Source: Euryodendron excelsum (taxonomy: Eukaryota; Streptophyta; Magnoliopsida; Ericales; Pentaphylacaceae). Taken from it: 64,000 nucleotides of DNA. The position numbers and the translations under genes are program-made. The stretch is taken from positions 8,586,001-8,650,000 of the forward strand of contig CM065393.1 of NCBI GenBank assembly GCA_033060915.1. Direction: 5' to 3'. Within the stretch, counting starts at the first letter, position 1, and every line of letters begins with the position of its first letter. The notes below the pieces were generated by a model, which did no database searches, was not told the DNA's origin, and saw only the letters and a list, made by a program, of their open reading frames with translations. Shown piece by piece: positions 12,421 to 24,322 of the stretch.

Positions 12421-12437
12421 TACTAGATCTAATACCA
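12421..12437 (-). other. Primer binding site, tRNA-iMet-like
   Basis: Two bases inside the 5' LTR the minus strand reads TGGTATTAGATCTAGTA. The classical plant initiator-Met site starts TGGTATCAGAGC, so ten of the first twelve bases match. Confidence 0.7.
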
Positions 12438-12439
12438 AT

Positions 12440-14028
12440 TGTTGGCCCAAGAAGGCAACCCAAGAGGGGGGGTGAATTGGGTTTTATAAAATTTATATCA
12501 AAAAATGCAACTAAAAAGAATTTAAGTACTTCAGTAATGATTAATCAAAGTATAAATCAAGCAAGCAAATAATGGAATATAATGCAAGCAAGTATAGTGA
12601 GAAAATAAACAAAACAGAGCAAGAATAGAAGAGCACTAGATTTATAGAGGTTCGACCAACCTTGCATACGTCCTCTCTTTTTTGATCCTTACGAAGGTAT
12701 TCCACTATATAACACCCCTTACACGGCTGCTGGTTTTGCTACAAGTGCTTAGCTCACTTTTACAAGAGCTTTTCCCCAAGCTCTTACAACCCAATAAATT
12801 TTGTCTAAGCATCTCTCAAACTTATAAGTGATTTTGTCCAAGCTTCACTCAAACTTACAAGTGTTTTTACCCAAGAACACTCAAACTCACAGGTTTACAA
12901 ATCCACCCAACTAAAATGAATAAAGGTTATACAAACAATAACTCTCCTAGTGAGTAAATGAACAAGAATAGCTCAATAGATAACCTCAATCACTCAACAA
13001 AAAGATGTAACAGTTGGAGCACAAAAAATTTCAGCTTCAAGATGTTGATTCAGCAGATATATTCACTCTTTCTTGTGTTTAGAAGCTGTGAGGATCTTGT
13101 ATTTATAGTCATGGATTGATTCTAGCCATTGGTAGTGGATGAGAGACCATTTGATGTAAGAACGGTGAAGTATAATGTTCAAAAATAGAGTCATTGCTTT
13201 CAAGAAGTCGACTTTTTTACTGCAGGGGTCGACTCTTTTTATGTTTCAATAGATTTGTCAAGGCTCTCTCCAAAAGGGTCGACTCTTGAGTGGTAAGGGT
13301 CGACTCATTTCACCTAATTCTCAAATTTCAACTCTCTGTCTCAATGAGTCGACTCTTTTTGGAGTGAGAGGTCGACTCTTTTGAGCAGTCTTCAAAATTT
13401 TCAGCCCCTATTTGACTAAGTCGACTCTTGAAACTTGAGGAGTCGACTCTTTTCACCAGAAAACTTGTTTTTGTAGGTTTTCTCCATTTTTCTCTAAAGT
13501 CTCCAATCTTTTCACGGATCATCCAAATAAGCTTTTTGAGGCTTGCAAATAGTTCTTCAAGGCTTGATGACTTCAAGAACATCTGCAATCCTTCAATATG
13601 AAATCAATTCCATTTTGATTACTTGTAGAGCTTTTCAATCACCATTACTTCATCCATTGATTCACGCTTTCTTCAAGATCTTTAAGAGAGCTTCCAAGAC
13701 TTAAGCTCTTCATAATTTAACTGTTCTTTGAGAACTCTTCAACAAATATGACTTTTTCTTTTCAATCAAGGCTTTAAGCATTTTCATTCTTCTTCATTGA
13801 CATCCTAATCTTTGAAATTTTCTTCATTCTTTATAAGAGCATCATTGTTGAATATGTCATTCCTTCATACTTATCAATCTTCATTCTAATATTTGCATCA
13901 CAAGTTCTCCATTGTGATAAGCTTCAAGTCGTAATAGAAATCTAATAATTAATCTGCACACTTAAGTAGAATTATTAGATTATTAAACCAAGTTTTGTTA
14001 TTATCAAAATCAAGACATTAAGTCAACA
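12440..14028 (-). repeat. 5' LTR of copia element (right copy)
   Basis: This 1,589-bp copy is in the same orientation as 4,652-6,219. It keeps eight GTCGAC-containing palindromes between about 13,200 and 13,450, including one motif unit (near 13,360) missing from the left LTR. A minus-strand TATA-like box lies at about 13,105 (plus text GTATTTATAG), preceded in transcription direction by CCAATGGCTAGAATC. Confidence 0.92.
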
Positions 14029-14033
14029 CACTC

Positions 14034-14487
14034 ATCTACCATTTTGAGGAGAGGCACACTATTACTCGGTAAGAAGCGCTGGGGCGCTTGGAGTGACACC
14101 ATGTAGGCTTACCAGGGAGCGATCTAGGAGTATTGGGACTTTTTAACCAGAGTAGGTTTTGGGTATTTTATCCAAATTCTGGGGTGGAGGACAGACCCGT
14201 ATTATACTCGTGCTTTGGTGGAGAGGCACTTTGCACAGACACAGGCATTCCATTTAGTTTTCGAGGAGCTTGGGCCAATGCCAGTTGACTGGGTCATAAT
14301 CATGGGTTTGAGATTTCAAGGGTAGCCTGTTTAAATCAGACAGATGACTGATGCGAATGCTTTAGAGATCTGTAGACTCAATAGTACATGCTTGTGGTTG
14401 TGTCAATTATCCGCTAGTGGCTTGAAGGGAGAGGCTAATCTCTACACCAGAGAGTACACACCCGAGCAGTTTGCTACTAGACGTTAG
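14034..14487 (+). pseudogene. Plant mobile domain (PMD) relic, 3' part
   Basis: Resuming after the copia element, one frame reads DPYYTRALVERHFAQTQAFH, then EELGPMPVDWVIIMGLRFQG. This is the conserved start of the plant mobile domain (PF10536, aminotransferase-like), where the family has RWRPETHTFH and a LEDV-LLLGLP-like motif. A TAG follows at once, and the reading can be traced in a decayed way to about 14,487 (YTREYTPEQFATRR, stop). PMD proteins include MAIN-like nuclear factors and genes carried by Mutator and Tat elements. Here it is a broken fragment, most likely from an antisense gene of a Tat-type element. Confidence 0.6.
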
Positions 14488-17400
14488 AACTCATCCTCCT
14501 AGAAGGACAAGTGCGATTAGGTTTGAATTAGAAATAGATTTGAATAAGGGCTTTTGGAAAATGATTTGAAGTTGCCACCTAACTTTTTTAAGGTGAGTTA
14601 GGTCACCTAAAACTAAGTGCAATCCAAAGATTGAACTTAATGTTTTTTAAAAGATTTTGGAAAACTTCCTCAAGAGAGGGTTCTTTGGAGAAAACAGGTT
14701 GTTTGGTAACCTTTGAAAAGATTTAAGTCCTTTTTGAAAAATAACTCTATTTTGGTCTTTTGAAAACAGTGATATAGGTTTAGGGGTAGGTTATGTACAG
14801 GGAAGATGTACTAGGCTATCAACCTATCCCACCCTTTCAATACCTACATGTTTTTCTACCTTAAGTTCACTCATTTAGAATCTCTGATTAACAAATGTCC
14901 AATACTATCCACTTTGAAAAGAATTTTAGAAAAAAGGTTTGATATGATGCATGAAATGCAAGTGCAAGGAAATAATTTTATTTTGAAAATAAATTTGAAA
15001 AGGGGATTTGAAGTTTAAAAAAGGTTGTGACTGCACCCATGAGGGTTGGATACGTATCCCTTTATTAAGAATCAAGTCAGTCGTAATTCGGACTCAGGGT
15101 CTGATTGAAAATGGATATTTTGAGATTTGAAAAGAGTTGGATTTGAATCTTGATTGAAAAATTTGTAATTGAACTTTGATTTGAAATCGAATTTTGAAGT
15201 AGAACTTGGACTTATTTTAAAAAGATTGAATTGAATTCTAAAGTCATCTTGACTTGAATTGGAGTTTGAAAACCATTCTTGGTTTAGAAAAGAGTTGGAA
15301 TTTCCTAACTTAGGGATAGGGATTGAACTTGGGTTTTTAGCCTACTAGGATTTATGTATCCTTGGGTTTAGATAACCTAGGGTTGAAGCATGTAATCGAA
15401 TGGGAAAGACTTGACTTGAACTTGAAAAGTATGATTCTAAAAAGTTTCTATTTACCAAAAATAGGATTTAGGAAAGATTAAAAATAGTTTGAATTGATTT
15501 AGAAACACATGACTTGAAAAGCTTGCAGAAGATTTGGTTTGATGTAGAAATATTTGGTTTGAAAGGATTAGAAAAGATTTGACTTGAATATTTGATTTGA
15601 AATGATTTAGAAAGTTAGAGTTTGGAAATATTGAATTTTGGAAAGCTTTGAATTAGAAAAGTTCCAAATTAGGAATGTTCTATTTTAGGATAGTTTCCTT
15701 TTTAGGAAAGAATTAATTTTGAAAATATTTGAATTTGAAAAGTTTTGATTTTGAGATTTGGAAAGATTTGGTTTAGGAAATGTTTGAATTTAGAAAGGTT
15801 TGAAACTTTGAAATTAGGAAAGATTTGATTTCTATTTCCTAAAATAGAAGATTGGATTTTGTTTCCAAAAATATAAAATTTGATTTGGTTTCCTATTTGA
15901 AAAAGATTTGATTTGACTTGAAATTGGAATGCTTTAGTTTTGAAAATCTTGAATTTGGAAATCTATGGTTTTATGTAGAAAAAGGGTTTTGAAAATCTAT
16001 TACTTGAGACAAATAGAAAGTCATGATTTTAATAAAGGAATTAAGGTTTTCTAATTATGAATTCTAGGGTTTTGACTTGAACTCTCAAGACGAGGAGTTT
16101 TTGGAAAGTAGATATTTGAAAAGAGGTTTTTATGAAGTGAATTTAAAAAAACTATCTTAAAAAAGATTTGAATATAGACTGTTGCAAATCTTTGAATATT
16201 TTACTTTCCTAAAACGATTCTAACCATAAAAAGATTAGAACTATTCTAGGGTTGTGATTTTGAAAACAACTAGGGTTTGAAATATGGATCATAATGATCA
16301 CATTGAATGTAACACTTTTCTAAAACAACCCTAACTATGGAATGGCTAGAATCATCTTAAGATTGTGGTTTTGAAAACAAGTTTGAAAGAAGGAGGTTTT
16401 GAATGCAAGTTTTGAAAGAGAACTTTGATCCAAGTTTGAAAACAAATTTGAATGGGAATGCAAAAATGTAATAGGGTCGTGAAGATACAAGGTTAGGCTT
16501 CACCACATAACCAAAGGGCCACACCATCTTGGGCTGAACTTGAAGAAAACCCCTAACACAGTGACCTTCAACAAGTCTTCCTAGGCATAAACCGCGAAGT
16601 CCCTTGTTTCAAACATGCAAGAAAGGGTGGTAGAAGATTGGAATTAAAATAGAAGAAAGCCCAAGTGGGTTAGGAAAGAGAAGAGAGAAGGGGGGATTGC
16701 ATAAACTAAATCAAAAACCTACCTTGTCTTCTTTTTACTTTGATTGCTTTGTTTGCTTTGTTTGATTCACCTTGAGAGCTTTGATTACACAGCACTTGAT
16801 CTTTAATAGATGATTGGAGAGTTGGATTTTAGTATATAGAATGTATGGAAGTTAGAGTTTGAATATATGGATTGAAGGAAGGCTAGCGTTTGAAAGAGAC
16901 TTGCGAAAACTATGGTTTCGAGGCCTGTTTTCAGTGAGACAGCATTTCTGGAGTGAGTTTATAAATCCTTTTTACGTAGGGGTGGTCTGTATTTATAGGC
17001 AATCGAAGTTGGCTCAGCCGCCTGTTGCAAGGCGCCAGGCCATTTTTTTGGCTTGGAGCCACTAGGAGTGGCACCAGGCTAGTTTTTTGCTTGGCGCCAC
17101 TACTAGTGGCACTAACTACTTAGGAAAGTTTTAAGGCGGCAAGAAACAAATCTTTTTACCCTTGGGATGCAAGGCAGAAGATTTGGGCACCTGTCTTGGT
17201 GACTACCATGCAAATTTAGCTTGGCTCCACTATGAGTGACTCCAAAAAATCCAAAAATGATCTGGAAGGCCAAGGATGGTCAAGAACTCATAAAAGAGTA
17301 TCCCAGAGATAGTTGGAGTGATAACTAGGACCGATGTGGTTGGAAAGGGTGACCGAACCATTAGAGGCAAAATTGTCATTTCGCATCGAGTTTACCGGAA

Positions 17401-20233
17401 TGGACCCAGAATGGTTCGAATGGGTACTAAAAGATTGGGAATATTATTATAAGCATTCCTGGAAGATAACCAGTTTGATACCTATAGCCGGTGTGGTTCC
17501 TAGAGACAATCGGATGCCTAGGGGCATAATAGTCATTTGATTGGATGGTCTCAGAATTGATCTAAAATTGACTAAAAGGCACTTGAACGTGTCCAATTTT
17601 CACTGGGACAATCTTGAAAGAGTAGACTTATCGCTCTAAGGACTTAGATACTTTCTCGAGAAGCGTGCTAATAGGGCTCAACGGTAATTTGGTGATTTTC
17701 CATCGAAGTGGGCCACCAGGCACTGGTGTTGACCCGGGCTTTGAGTGTTTTCGCCACTCTAACAGTGATAAGTTAGTTCCCAAAGGTATCTAGTCCTTCG
17801 GTAAACGTGTCACGACCAAGAGGCGTGTTTGATCCTATGACATAGAGGGTTTGTTGGCAATTTTTAATGTTGACCTATTTGCAAGTGTTTCCGCCACTCT
17901 GACGGTTGCGATGTTTGTGAGTGTTTCCATCATTCTGACGATGTGCATTCATTCTGAAGACTCCCTGATCTCAAAAAGCTGCTGAATGGTCTAATCATCT
18001 GGGGGCCTTAGGTACTTTCCTAATCGACGTGTCGAATAGTGGATATATTCTATGTTAGTGGGCTAAAAGGCGCTAGAAGTGAACCGTTCTACCATCTCGG
18101 GGATTTGGGTTCTGTCCTGGTCGGCAAGTTTGAAAGGACTTACTGTTGAGTCAATGCCTTGATTTTGATGATAACAAAACATGGTTAAATGATCTAATAA
18201 TTCTACTTAGTGTGCAGATGAATTATTAATTAGATCTTGACTTGAAGCTTATCATAATAGAGGATTTATGATGAAAAGCATGATGAAGTGATATATTCTA
18301 CAAAGGTGATATTATAAGAAGAAAAAATCTCAAGTTGATGAAAATCCTAGATTGATGATTGATAAGCATGAAAGAATAGCATATTCTACAATGGTGATTT
18401 TATAAGGGAATGAAGATGATGGATATCAAAGAAGAAGAATGAAAATGATCAAAGTCTTGATTTAAAAGATTGAAGACTTTGAGTACTTGAAGATATCTTG
18501 CAAGAATGGAAAAAGAAGAGACCAACTCAAAAACATAAAAGCTTTCTTGATAGATGTAAAGATGTCTTGAAGACATGGAAGGAATCACAAGATTTGGAAA
18601 GCTTTCTTGAGTTGTTGAAGTCCATGGAGAAGCCATGTTGATTGAAGAAATGAAGATTCTAAGTCATGGAAGCTCTCTTGAAGATATTGAAGAAGACTTG
18701 AATCAATGGATGAAGCTATGATAATGGAAGAGCTCTACAAGTGATGAAAATGAAGAAAATTCACCTTGAATGGATTGAAGATGTTCTTGGAGTCATCTAA
18801 TCTTGAAGAAGTGTTTGCAAGCTTTAAAAAGCCTATTTAGATGGTCCTTGAAGAGATTGGAAGCTTTGAAAAAGAATGAAGACAAGTTGCAAAAATATGA
18901 GTTTTTGGGAAAAGGGTCGACCCCTCAAGCAAGAAGAGTCGACTCATTCGAACAGAGCCTTAGAATTCTGCTGGAAGCTTAAAAGAGTCGACTCCTGGCC
19001 AAAAAGAGTCGACTCATTACAACAGAGAACAAACAATTCTGCAGACTGTTGAAAAGAGTCGACTCCTGGGATAAAAGAGTCGACTCATTTGGACAGTGAC
19101 TTGAAAAATCTGCTGAAATGCAAAAAGAGTCGACTCATTGTGAAAAGAGTCGACCCCTAGACCGTAACGGCTAGTTTTCTGACAGACGGTATGGGCAAAA
19201 ATGCAACCAAATCTTCTCCCATACTTCTCCAACGGCTAGAATCGATCCATACCTATATATATGAGATACATACAGCTTTAAAGAAGAAGAGAAGAGCAAT
19301 CATACCATTCATATCAAGTGCTTGAAGCTGAAAATCACCTGTACCTAACTGCCACATATTTTTGCTGAGTGTTTAAAGTTATCCATTGAGTTGTATTCAT
19401 TCATTCTCGTTTGGGTGAGTTTGTAACCGTGTAAGTTTGAGTGTTCTTGGAAAAACACTTGTAAGTTTAAGAGAAGCTTGGACAAAATCTCTTGGGTTTT
19501 GAAAGCTTGGGAAGAAGCTTTTGTAAAGAGTGAGCTGGGCACTCGTGGCACAACCAGCAGCTGTGTAAGGAGTATTACATAGTGGAATTCCTTCGAAAGG
19601 ATCGAAGAAAAGAGGACGTAGGCAAGGTTGGCCGAACCTCTATAAATCTGGTGCACTTCTTTTCTGCCTCTGTTTTGTTTAATTGCTCATTATACATGTT
19701 TGCATAAATATATATATTGATATATACTCCACTTGCTTGATATATATATTTCGATTAATTGTTGTTAAAATACATAAACAATTTTTAGTTGAAATTCTTG
19801 TTAAAAATTCTATAAAACCCAATTCACCCCCCCCCCCTCTTGGGTTGCCTACTTGGGCCAACACTTACCACTTCACGGAGTTTTTTTTTATAAACGTGTT
19901 GTGCTAAATGGATTTACCGTCTGAGAAATCAACTTTCTCAAAAGACAGGCCGAATTAAGTTTGATTGACTTGGACTAGAATTGGAATTGGAATTGAGGTT
20001 GAAATACGGACTTACTGTTTTAAGAAGACATGCCAACTGGAATTGGAGCAAATAATACTCTAAGCGCAATTTGGTTATTTTGCTTCTATTGGGCATGGCG
20101 GGCCCATGAAGCGGTTGATTAATTGAATTGAATCTGGAAAGCTGGTTTCAGTTTGAATGTGTCTGTGTCATTTTGAATGTGAGGCCGGTCGAGCTAGAGA
20201 TTGCCGAGTAAGCAAAAATGGAGTGCGTACAAA
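14488..20233 (-). repeat. Putative 3' LTR and border of an old Tat element (Tat-2), with nested solo LTR
   Basis: No protein is readable. The right end is the best-supported border: at 20,233 the minus strand changes from a purine tract (AAAAAAGAGGGGCATT) to TGTACGCACTCC, the same PPT layout as GAGGGGGCATT|TGTTGG in the young Tat element. A minus-strand TATA box (GCCTATAAATACAGACC) lies at about 16,988-17,004. The stretch 14,520-16,450 is made of decayed TTTGAAAAGATTTG-like repeats. Dyads GCCACT-NNN-AGTGGC occur near 17,056 and 17,096. The left border near 14,488 is only a guess from where the PMD reading ends. Removing the nested solo LTR leaves ~4 kb, which would be long but possible for this lineage. 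Confidence 0.35.
18144..19863 (+). mobile_element. Solo LTR of the Sirevirus-like copia family, TSD CTTAC
   Basis: This is a single 1,720-bp LTR (TGTTGAGTCAATG...GGGCCAACA) of the same family as the element at 4.7-14 kb but in the opposite orientation. It is flanked by a perfect 5-bp duplication CTTAC (18,139-18,143 and 19,864-19,868). A TATA box (CCTATATATATGAG) is at about 19,251-19,264, after CAACGGCTAGAATCGATCC. Eight GTCGAC palindromes lie at 18,905-19,160, arranged in pairs within ~70-80-bp direct repeats. No internal region is present, so it probably arose by LTR-LTR recombination. A C11 run is near its end. Confidence 0.92.
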
Positions 20234-22655
20234 TGCCCCTCTTTTTTGTTTGTCGAAAGTAAAAAATAATAGAGTAAGGGTCCCATATTAACCGCAATGC
20301 GATTGGAGGGATTGAAGTTGGAAAATTTTGAAGACTAGTGCTTGAAAATTGCAAATTGGCCCAAGGGGGCATTTGAAATTGGATTTTGGCAGGCAAAAAG
20401 GCCAAACTGGCCAGAATTAGCATGTGAAGCCACCAGGAGTGGTGCCAGGCTTGAAATAGCCTTAGCGCCACTGCTAGTGGCACCAGGCCTAGGAATAAAA
20501 ATGCAGCAGCCCTCTCATTCAGGGCTTACGAGTTTGAGAGGAAGTTTGAAGGTTTGAGAGTTTTTCTCGAGTTTTCACAAGGAAGGACTCTTAGACATTG
20601 AAGGAGTGAGTTTGGGGGACACCAAAGAGTTCCTGGAAGTGGTCACCGTCGCCATAATTGTCGCCAAAGAAGAAGATTTTACCTGAGAACTTCAAGAGGT
20701 TAGTTTTTTGTTTTGTGCTGATCTTGACGTGTAGAACTACGTTTGAGTCATGTGAATAGTTGGAATTGATATTTTGATGTGCTTTGAACACTCTGGTAGT
20801 GTTTTCTCTACATTTTGATGCTCATTTGATTGAGTTTGAGTAGTTTTGCATGTTTATGTAAAAAAGGAATCTCTAAAAGAATTGAAAAATTGCTCCTACA
20901 TTTTTGGATATTGCATTTTTTGGCTAGATTTTTACACCATGTACCTTAGAAAAATTTGTTGAATAATCATGTGAGGTTTCATGATTTTTGCAAACTTTTT
21001 GGATTTTTTGATTTTTTAAAAAATAAAAAAATGCTTGAAAGATAGGAAAAATTGAAAAATTGATGGAATTGTTTGAGTTAAGGGTTTAGAAAAATATGAG
21101 AATCTTTTAGAAAATCTTTGAAGTAGTTTTGAAAGATTTTGCGACAATTTTGAAAACCCTTGAATTTTTGAAAAATGGAACATTTATTTGAAAATATGAA
21201 AATTTTGAGAATGTGCATAAATTGTTTTACGCATAGTTATCAGAACCGGACCTGACATTGAACTGGTCAAAGCATCGGTTCTTGATTCATTAGTTCAACT
21301 GGTGGTTCAATCAGTATTATAATATTATATATATTTTAGTTATTATATAGCCTATATATATTAAATATGGTAAAATAAATCACCAACCAAATAATGGTTT
21401 GGTGGTAAACTGGTCAAACTTTTCATACTAGTCACAAGTTCCAAATCTTCATCTCAACATAAACTTAAAATTTTGCAACTATTTGAAAAATCAAAGTTGG
21501 TGACTGGTTTTTAGTTGAACCGGCTAGTTGAACCGGCTAATTTTTTAAAAAATTGGCCGGTTCATCCTGTTCAACTTAGTTCACATGCATTTCTGGTAAA
21601 TTAATTAAACCATACCATTTAAGGGTCCAATTTCTAGTTGAACCATCCGATTCGGACTGGTTCTGATAACTATGATTTTATATGTGTTAGTGCTATGTTA
21701 CTGTGATGCTATGGGGTACACAATTTATGGTCTATTGTCGAGTCTTGGGTGTTGTAAGGACCATGTATAAATGACACTCTGCCGAAATTTTTTGAAATTA
21801 GAAAAAACCTAGAAAATTTTTTAGATGAAATCTTTTTGAAAGAAAAAGATATGAAAACTTTGAGAGTGGGGCCTTTTTAGCAAAGAAGACCCCGAGAAAC
21901 TCGGGAGGTCTTAGAATAAAACCTTTTAAAGGAAAAGCTTAAAAAAAACCTTTGAAAATGGACTTTTGAAGGAAAAGTTTTAAAAACCATTTGAAAAGGA
22001 CTTTGAATAAAACTTTTTGAAGAAAAAGTTTAAAAACCCTTTGAAAACGATTTTAAATAAAACTTTTAAAGGAAAAGTTTTAAAAACCCCTGAGAATTTA
22101 TTTTAAATGAAACTTGTGTAGGAAATGTTTAAAAACCCATGAAAATTGATTTTGAATAAGACTTTTTAAAGGAAAAGGTCTAGAAAACTTGAAGAATTGA
22201 TTTCAAAAGACTTCTTAGAAATAAAATTTATAAACCTTTAGAATTTGAATGAAACTTTAGAAGAAATGCTTGGAAAACCTTAAAACTTGTTTGGAATAGG
22301 AACCTTTTGAAGGAAAGGTTTAGAAATTTTTTGAAATGGAATAAATCTTTTGAGATTTGATTTTGAAACCTACTTTGAATTTTGATTACTTTTGAAAGCA
22401 ATGGTTATGAAACCTTAGAAATTGATTTTAAAATTAACTTTTGGAGGGAAAAAATTTAGAAAATCTGAAAATTTTATTTTGAACATAAACTTTTGAAGGG
22501 AAAAGTTTATGAAACCTTGACAATGGAGGAACACGGTAGAATAGACTCTGTTGGGGGTGTGGGAATGGGGCTTGCGTCATTTTTTCCTATACCTCTCTTT
22601 ATTTTGAACTGTGTATATCGTATATTGGTGTCTTTACCTTAACTTGCCTTTCAGG
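20234..22655 (+). other. Leader of antisense gene in Tat-2, with putative intron
   Basis: This stretch holds no ORF. A dyad GCCACTGCTAGTGGC is at 20,463-20,477, followed by an AATAAAAATGC TATA-like stretch near 20,493. A donor AAGAG|GTTAGT at 20,699 and an acceptor TTTCAG|GATG ending at 22,654 frame a possible 1,956-nt leader intron that ends one base before the ATG at 22,656. The intron contains a MITE (21,233-21,673) and a run of diverged ~60-bp repeats of GAAAAGTTTAAAAACC type (about 21,840-22,510). Confidence 0.4.
21233..21673. mobile_element. MITE with ATAGTTATCAGAACC terminal inverted repeats
   Basis: The left end ATAGTTATCAGAACC and right end GGTTCTGATAACTAT are perfect 15-bp inverted repeats, extending with mismatches to ~20 bp. 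The 441-bp interior is non-coding and rich in AACCGG and GGTTCAAC words. If the TA at each end is the target duplication, this fits a Tc1/mariner-type insertion, but the superfamily is not certain. Confidence 0.7.
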
Positions 22656-24322
22656 ATGAGGGACGCTATTTTGAGTCGACTGAGGGCTTGGTATGATCGG
22701 TATCCTCCGAATGAGTAGGATATCTTCTGCCGGTCCTTTGGTTATGTTGCTTCATTCCTGTCAGTGCAGCTCATTCCAGGATTTATAAAGGCAATGGTTC
22801 CCTTCTGGCAGCCTAACTTGTTTCTTTTTTATTTCGGGGAATCTAAGCTTACTCCCACTCCTCATGAGTATGGTTTTCTTCTTAGGTTTTAAGATGATTC
22901 AGCTAACATTGTGGGTCCTATCTTTCCTGATGGTTGGATCTCGGTTTTCTCGACTCAACTTGGGCTCTGACGGGCAATTCTCTCTTCTGACCTCTTACCC
23001 CAGTTTCCTTATGTTCCAGTAGAGTTCTTATTTCCCATTTTGAGTTTGTGACAGGTATAAGAGCTCATTCGAGTGATTGGAATACTTCCCAGGATTGCTC
23101 CATTTCTCATATGGTAGCCCTAGCTTTGTTTTTTTTTAGCTTCTTAATGTTCCCCAGGGGAGATGATCTAATCGACTGTTGACTATGCACATTGCTTACC
23201 AGAATTCATGAAGGGCAATCATATGCTCCTATAGTTATGGGAGAGACCTATATCAGCTTCACTAGATTCCAGCGGGGGGTCGATGTTTGTTTTCAGGGGT
23301 GTGCTGCGCTTTTCTAGCTTTGGGCAATCGAACACTTATTTGTTACTTTCTTAGTTCAGTATAAATGGAATCCCGAGCTTAACCATATACACTCTTTGGT
23401 GAGGTCCCAGAGAGCTATCATGGATGGCGAGAGGTTTCCACTGTCTTCTATAGCATGGGCCGACTACCTTCGAGGCAGGAGGTTTGACATGGTCAGGTGG
23501 TACACAAGGTTGATTGGCAGGTACTGTTTGAGAGTGCAGACTTCCTAGAAGGCCTTCATACCTTTGGTAGGTTTGCTAGGTATTGCCCCTTTCTTTCGGA
23601 TCCAAGTCTTGCAGCAATTTGGCAAGAGCCAAGACATCCCTTATCTAGCATCGACAACAAAGTTTAGCTTGGTCTTTGAGGCAGTAGTTCCACAAGCATT
23701 GGTAGAGAGGGTTATGGACATGTGGCGATCCTTACTTCCTCACGTGGATGATGACGGGCCATTTTTTGATGTGCCTATCAAGACTGAGAATTACCATTAC
23801 TGGTTCCATCGATATGTATTAAAACCTGGCAGGCTTGGGGATCTACTTTTTGAGATTCCTCTACTCCTTATGGAATACACAAACTTCTTAACGCTATGGT
23901 TTTTCAAGGCCATTGTTACAAGCGACAAAATTGAAGACCAATACAGCTGTTGCATGACCGACTGTGGGTGAGGGATACTGAGGTGGCCATGTCAACACAT
24001 GACAATCTATCTTTAAGTACTGCGTGGGGACAGAAGCGGTCACATGGTGCCCCAGACATTTTTGTTCTTTCGGAGGCCGGAGGATGATACTATTGAGGCT
24101 CGATCTCTAAGGGAGATGGTTGAGTCTTTTACTCGGGAGAGGGATGTGCTTCTAGCTAGGTGTGTAGATTATGAGCAGGGCCAACTTGGCTTAGTGGCGG
24201 TAGATGCTTCTTTTAGTGCTCTTCCTATTAATGATGTGGGTGGCGAGCTGATGGATCCTACTTTGGTCGACTCTTCTTCTGATGATGATGGGGAGCGTTT
24301 TATTTTTGCTCCTCATTCCTGA
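22656..24322 (+). pseudogene. Antisense DUF7745-like gene of old Tat element
   Basis: From the ATG after the leader acceptor the frame reads MRDAILSRLRAWYDRYPP, a stop, then FCRSFGYVASFLSVQLIPG and FIKAMVPFWQP, FYFGESKLTPTPHEYGFLL. The FWDP/FTFG-ELTPTLEEY pattern is typical of plant DUF7745 proteins found with Tat-type retrotransposons. Later pieces include ERFPLSSIAWADYLRGRRFD and LVGLLGIAPFFRIQVLQQFG (to 23,971), and a C-terminal Asp/Ser-rich part with VESFTRERDVLLARCVDYE, probably coiled (24,044-24,322). Several stops and frameshifts make it a pseudogene. It lies opposite to the Tat-2 gag-pol genes and converges on them, as in the young element. The molecular function of the family is not known to me. 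Confidence 0.6.

Larger units (their letters stand above)
4652..14028 (-). mobile_element. Sirevirus-like Ty1/copia retrotransposon, decayed
   Basis: The element is 9,377 bp and transcribed right to left. It has two LTRs (TGTTGG...CAACA ends), a tRNA-iMet-like primer site inside the right LTR, a polypurine tract inside the left LTR, and the domain order gag, protease, integrase, RT, RNase H that defines Ty1/copia. The flanks CACCC (4647-4651) and CACTC (14029-14033) are a target duplication with one mismatch. Sirevirus affinity is inferred from the LTRs of ~1.58 kb, the long gag-side coiled coil, the ~1.5-kb pol-to-LTR spacer with repeated PPT-like tracts, and clustered LTR palindromes. All reading frames are broken, so it is non-autonomous. 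It interrupts a PMD gene relic. Confidence 0.88.
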
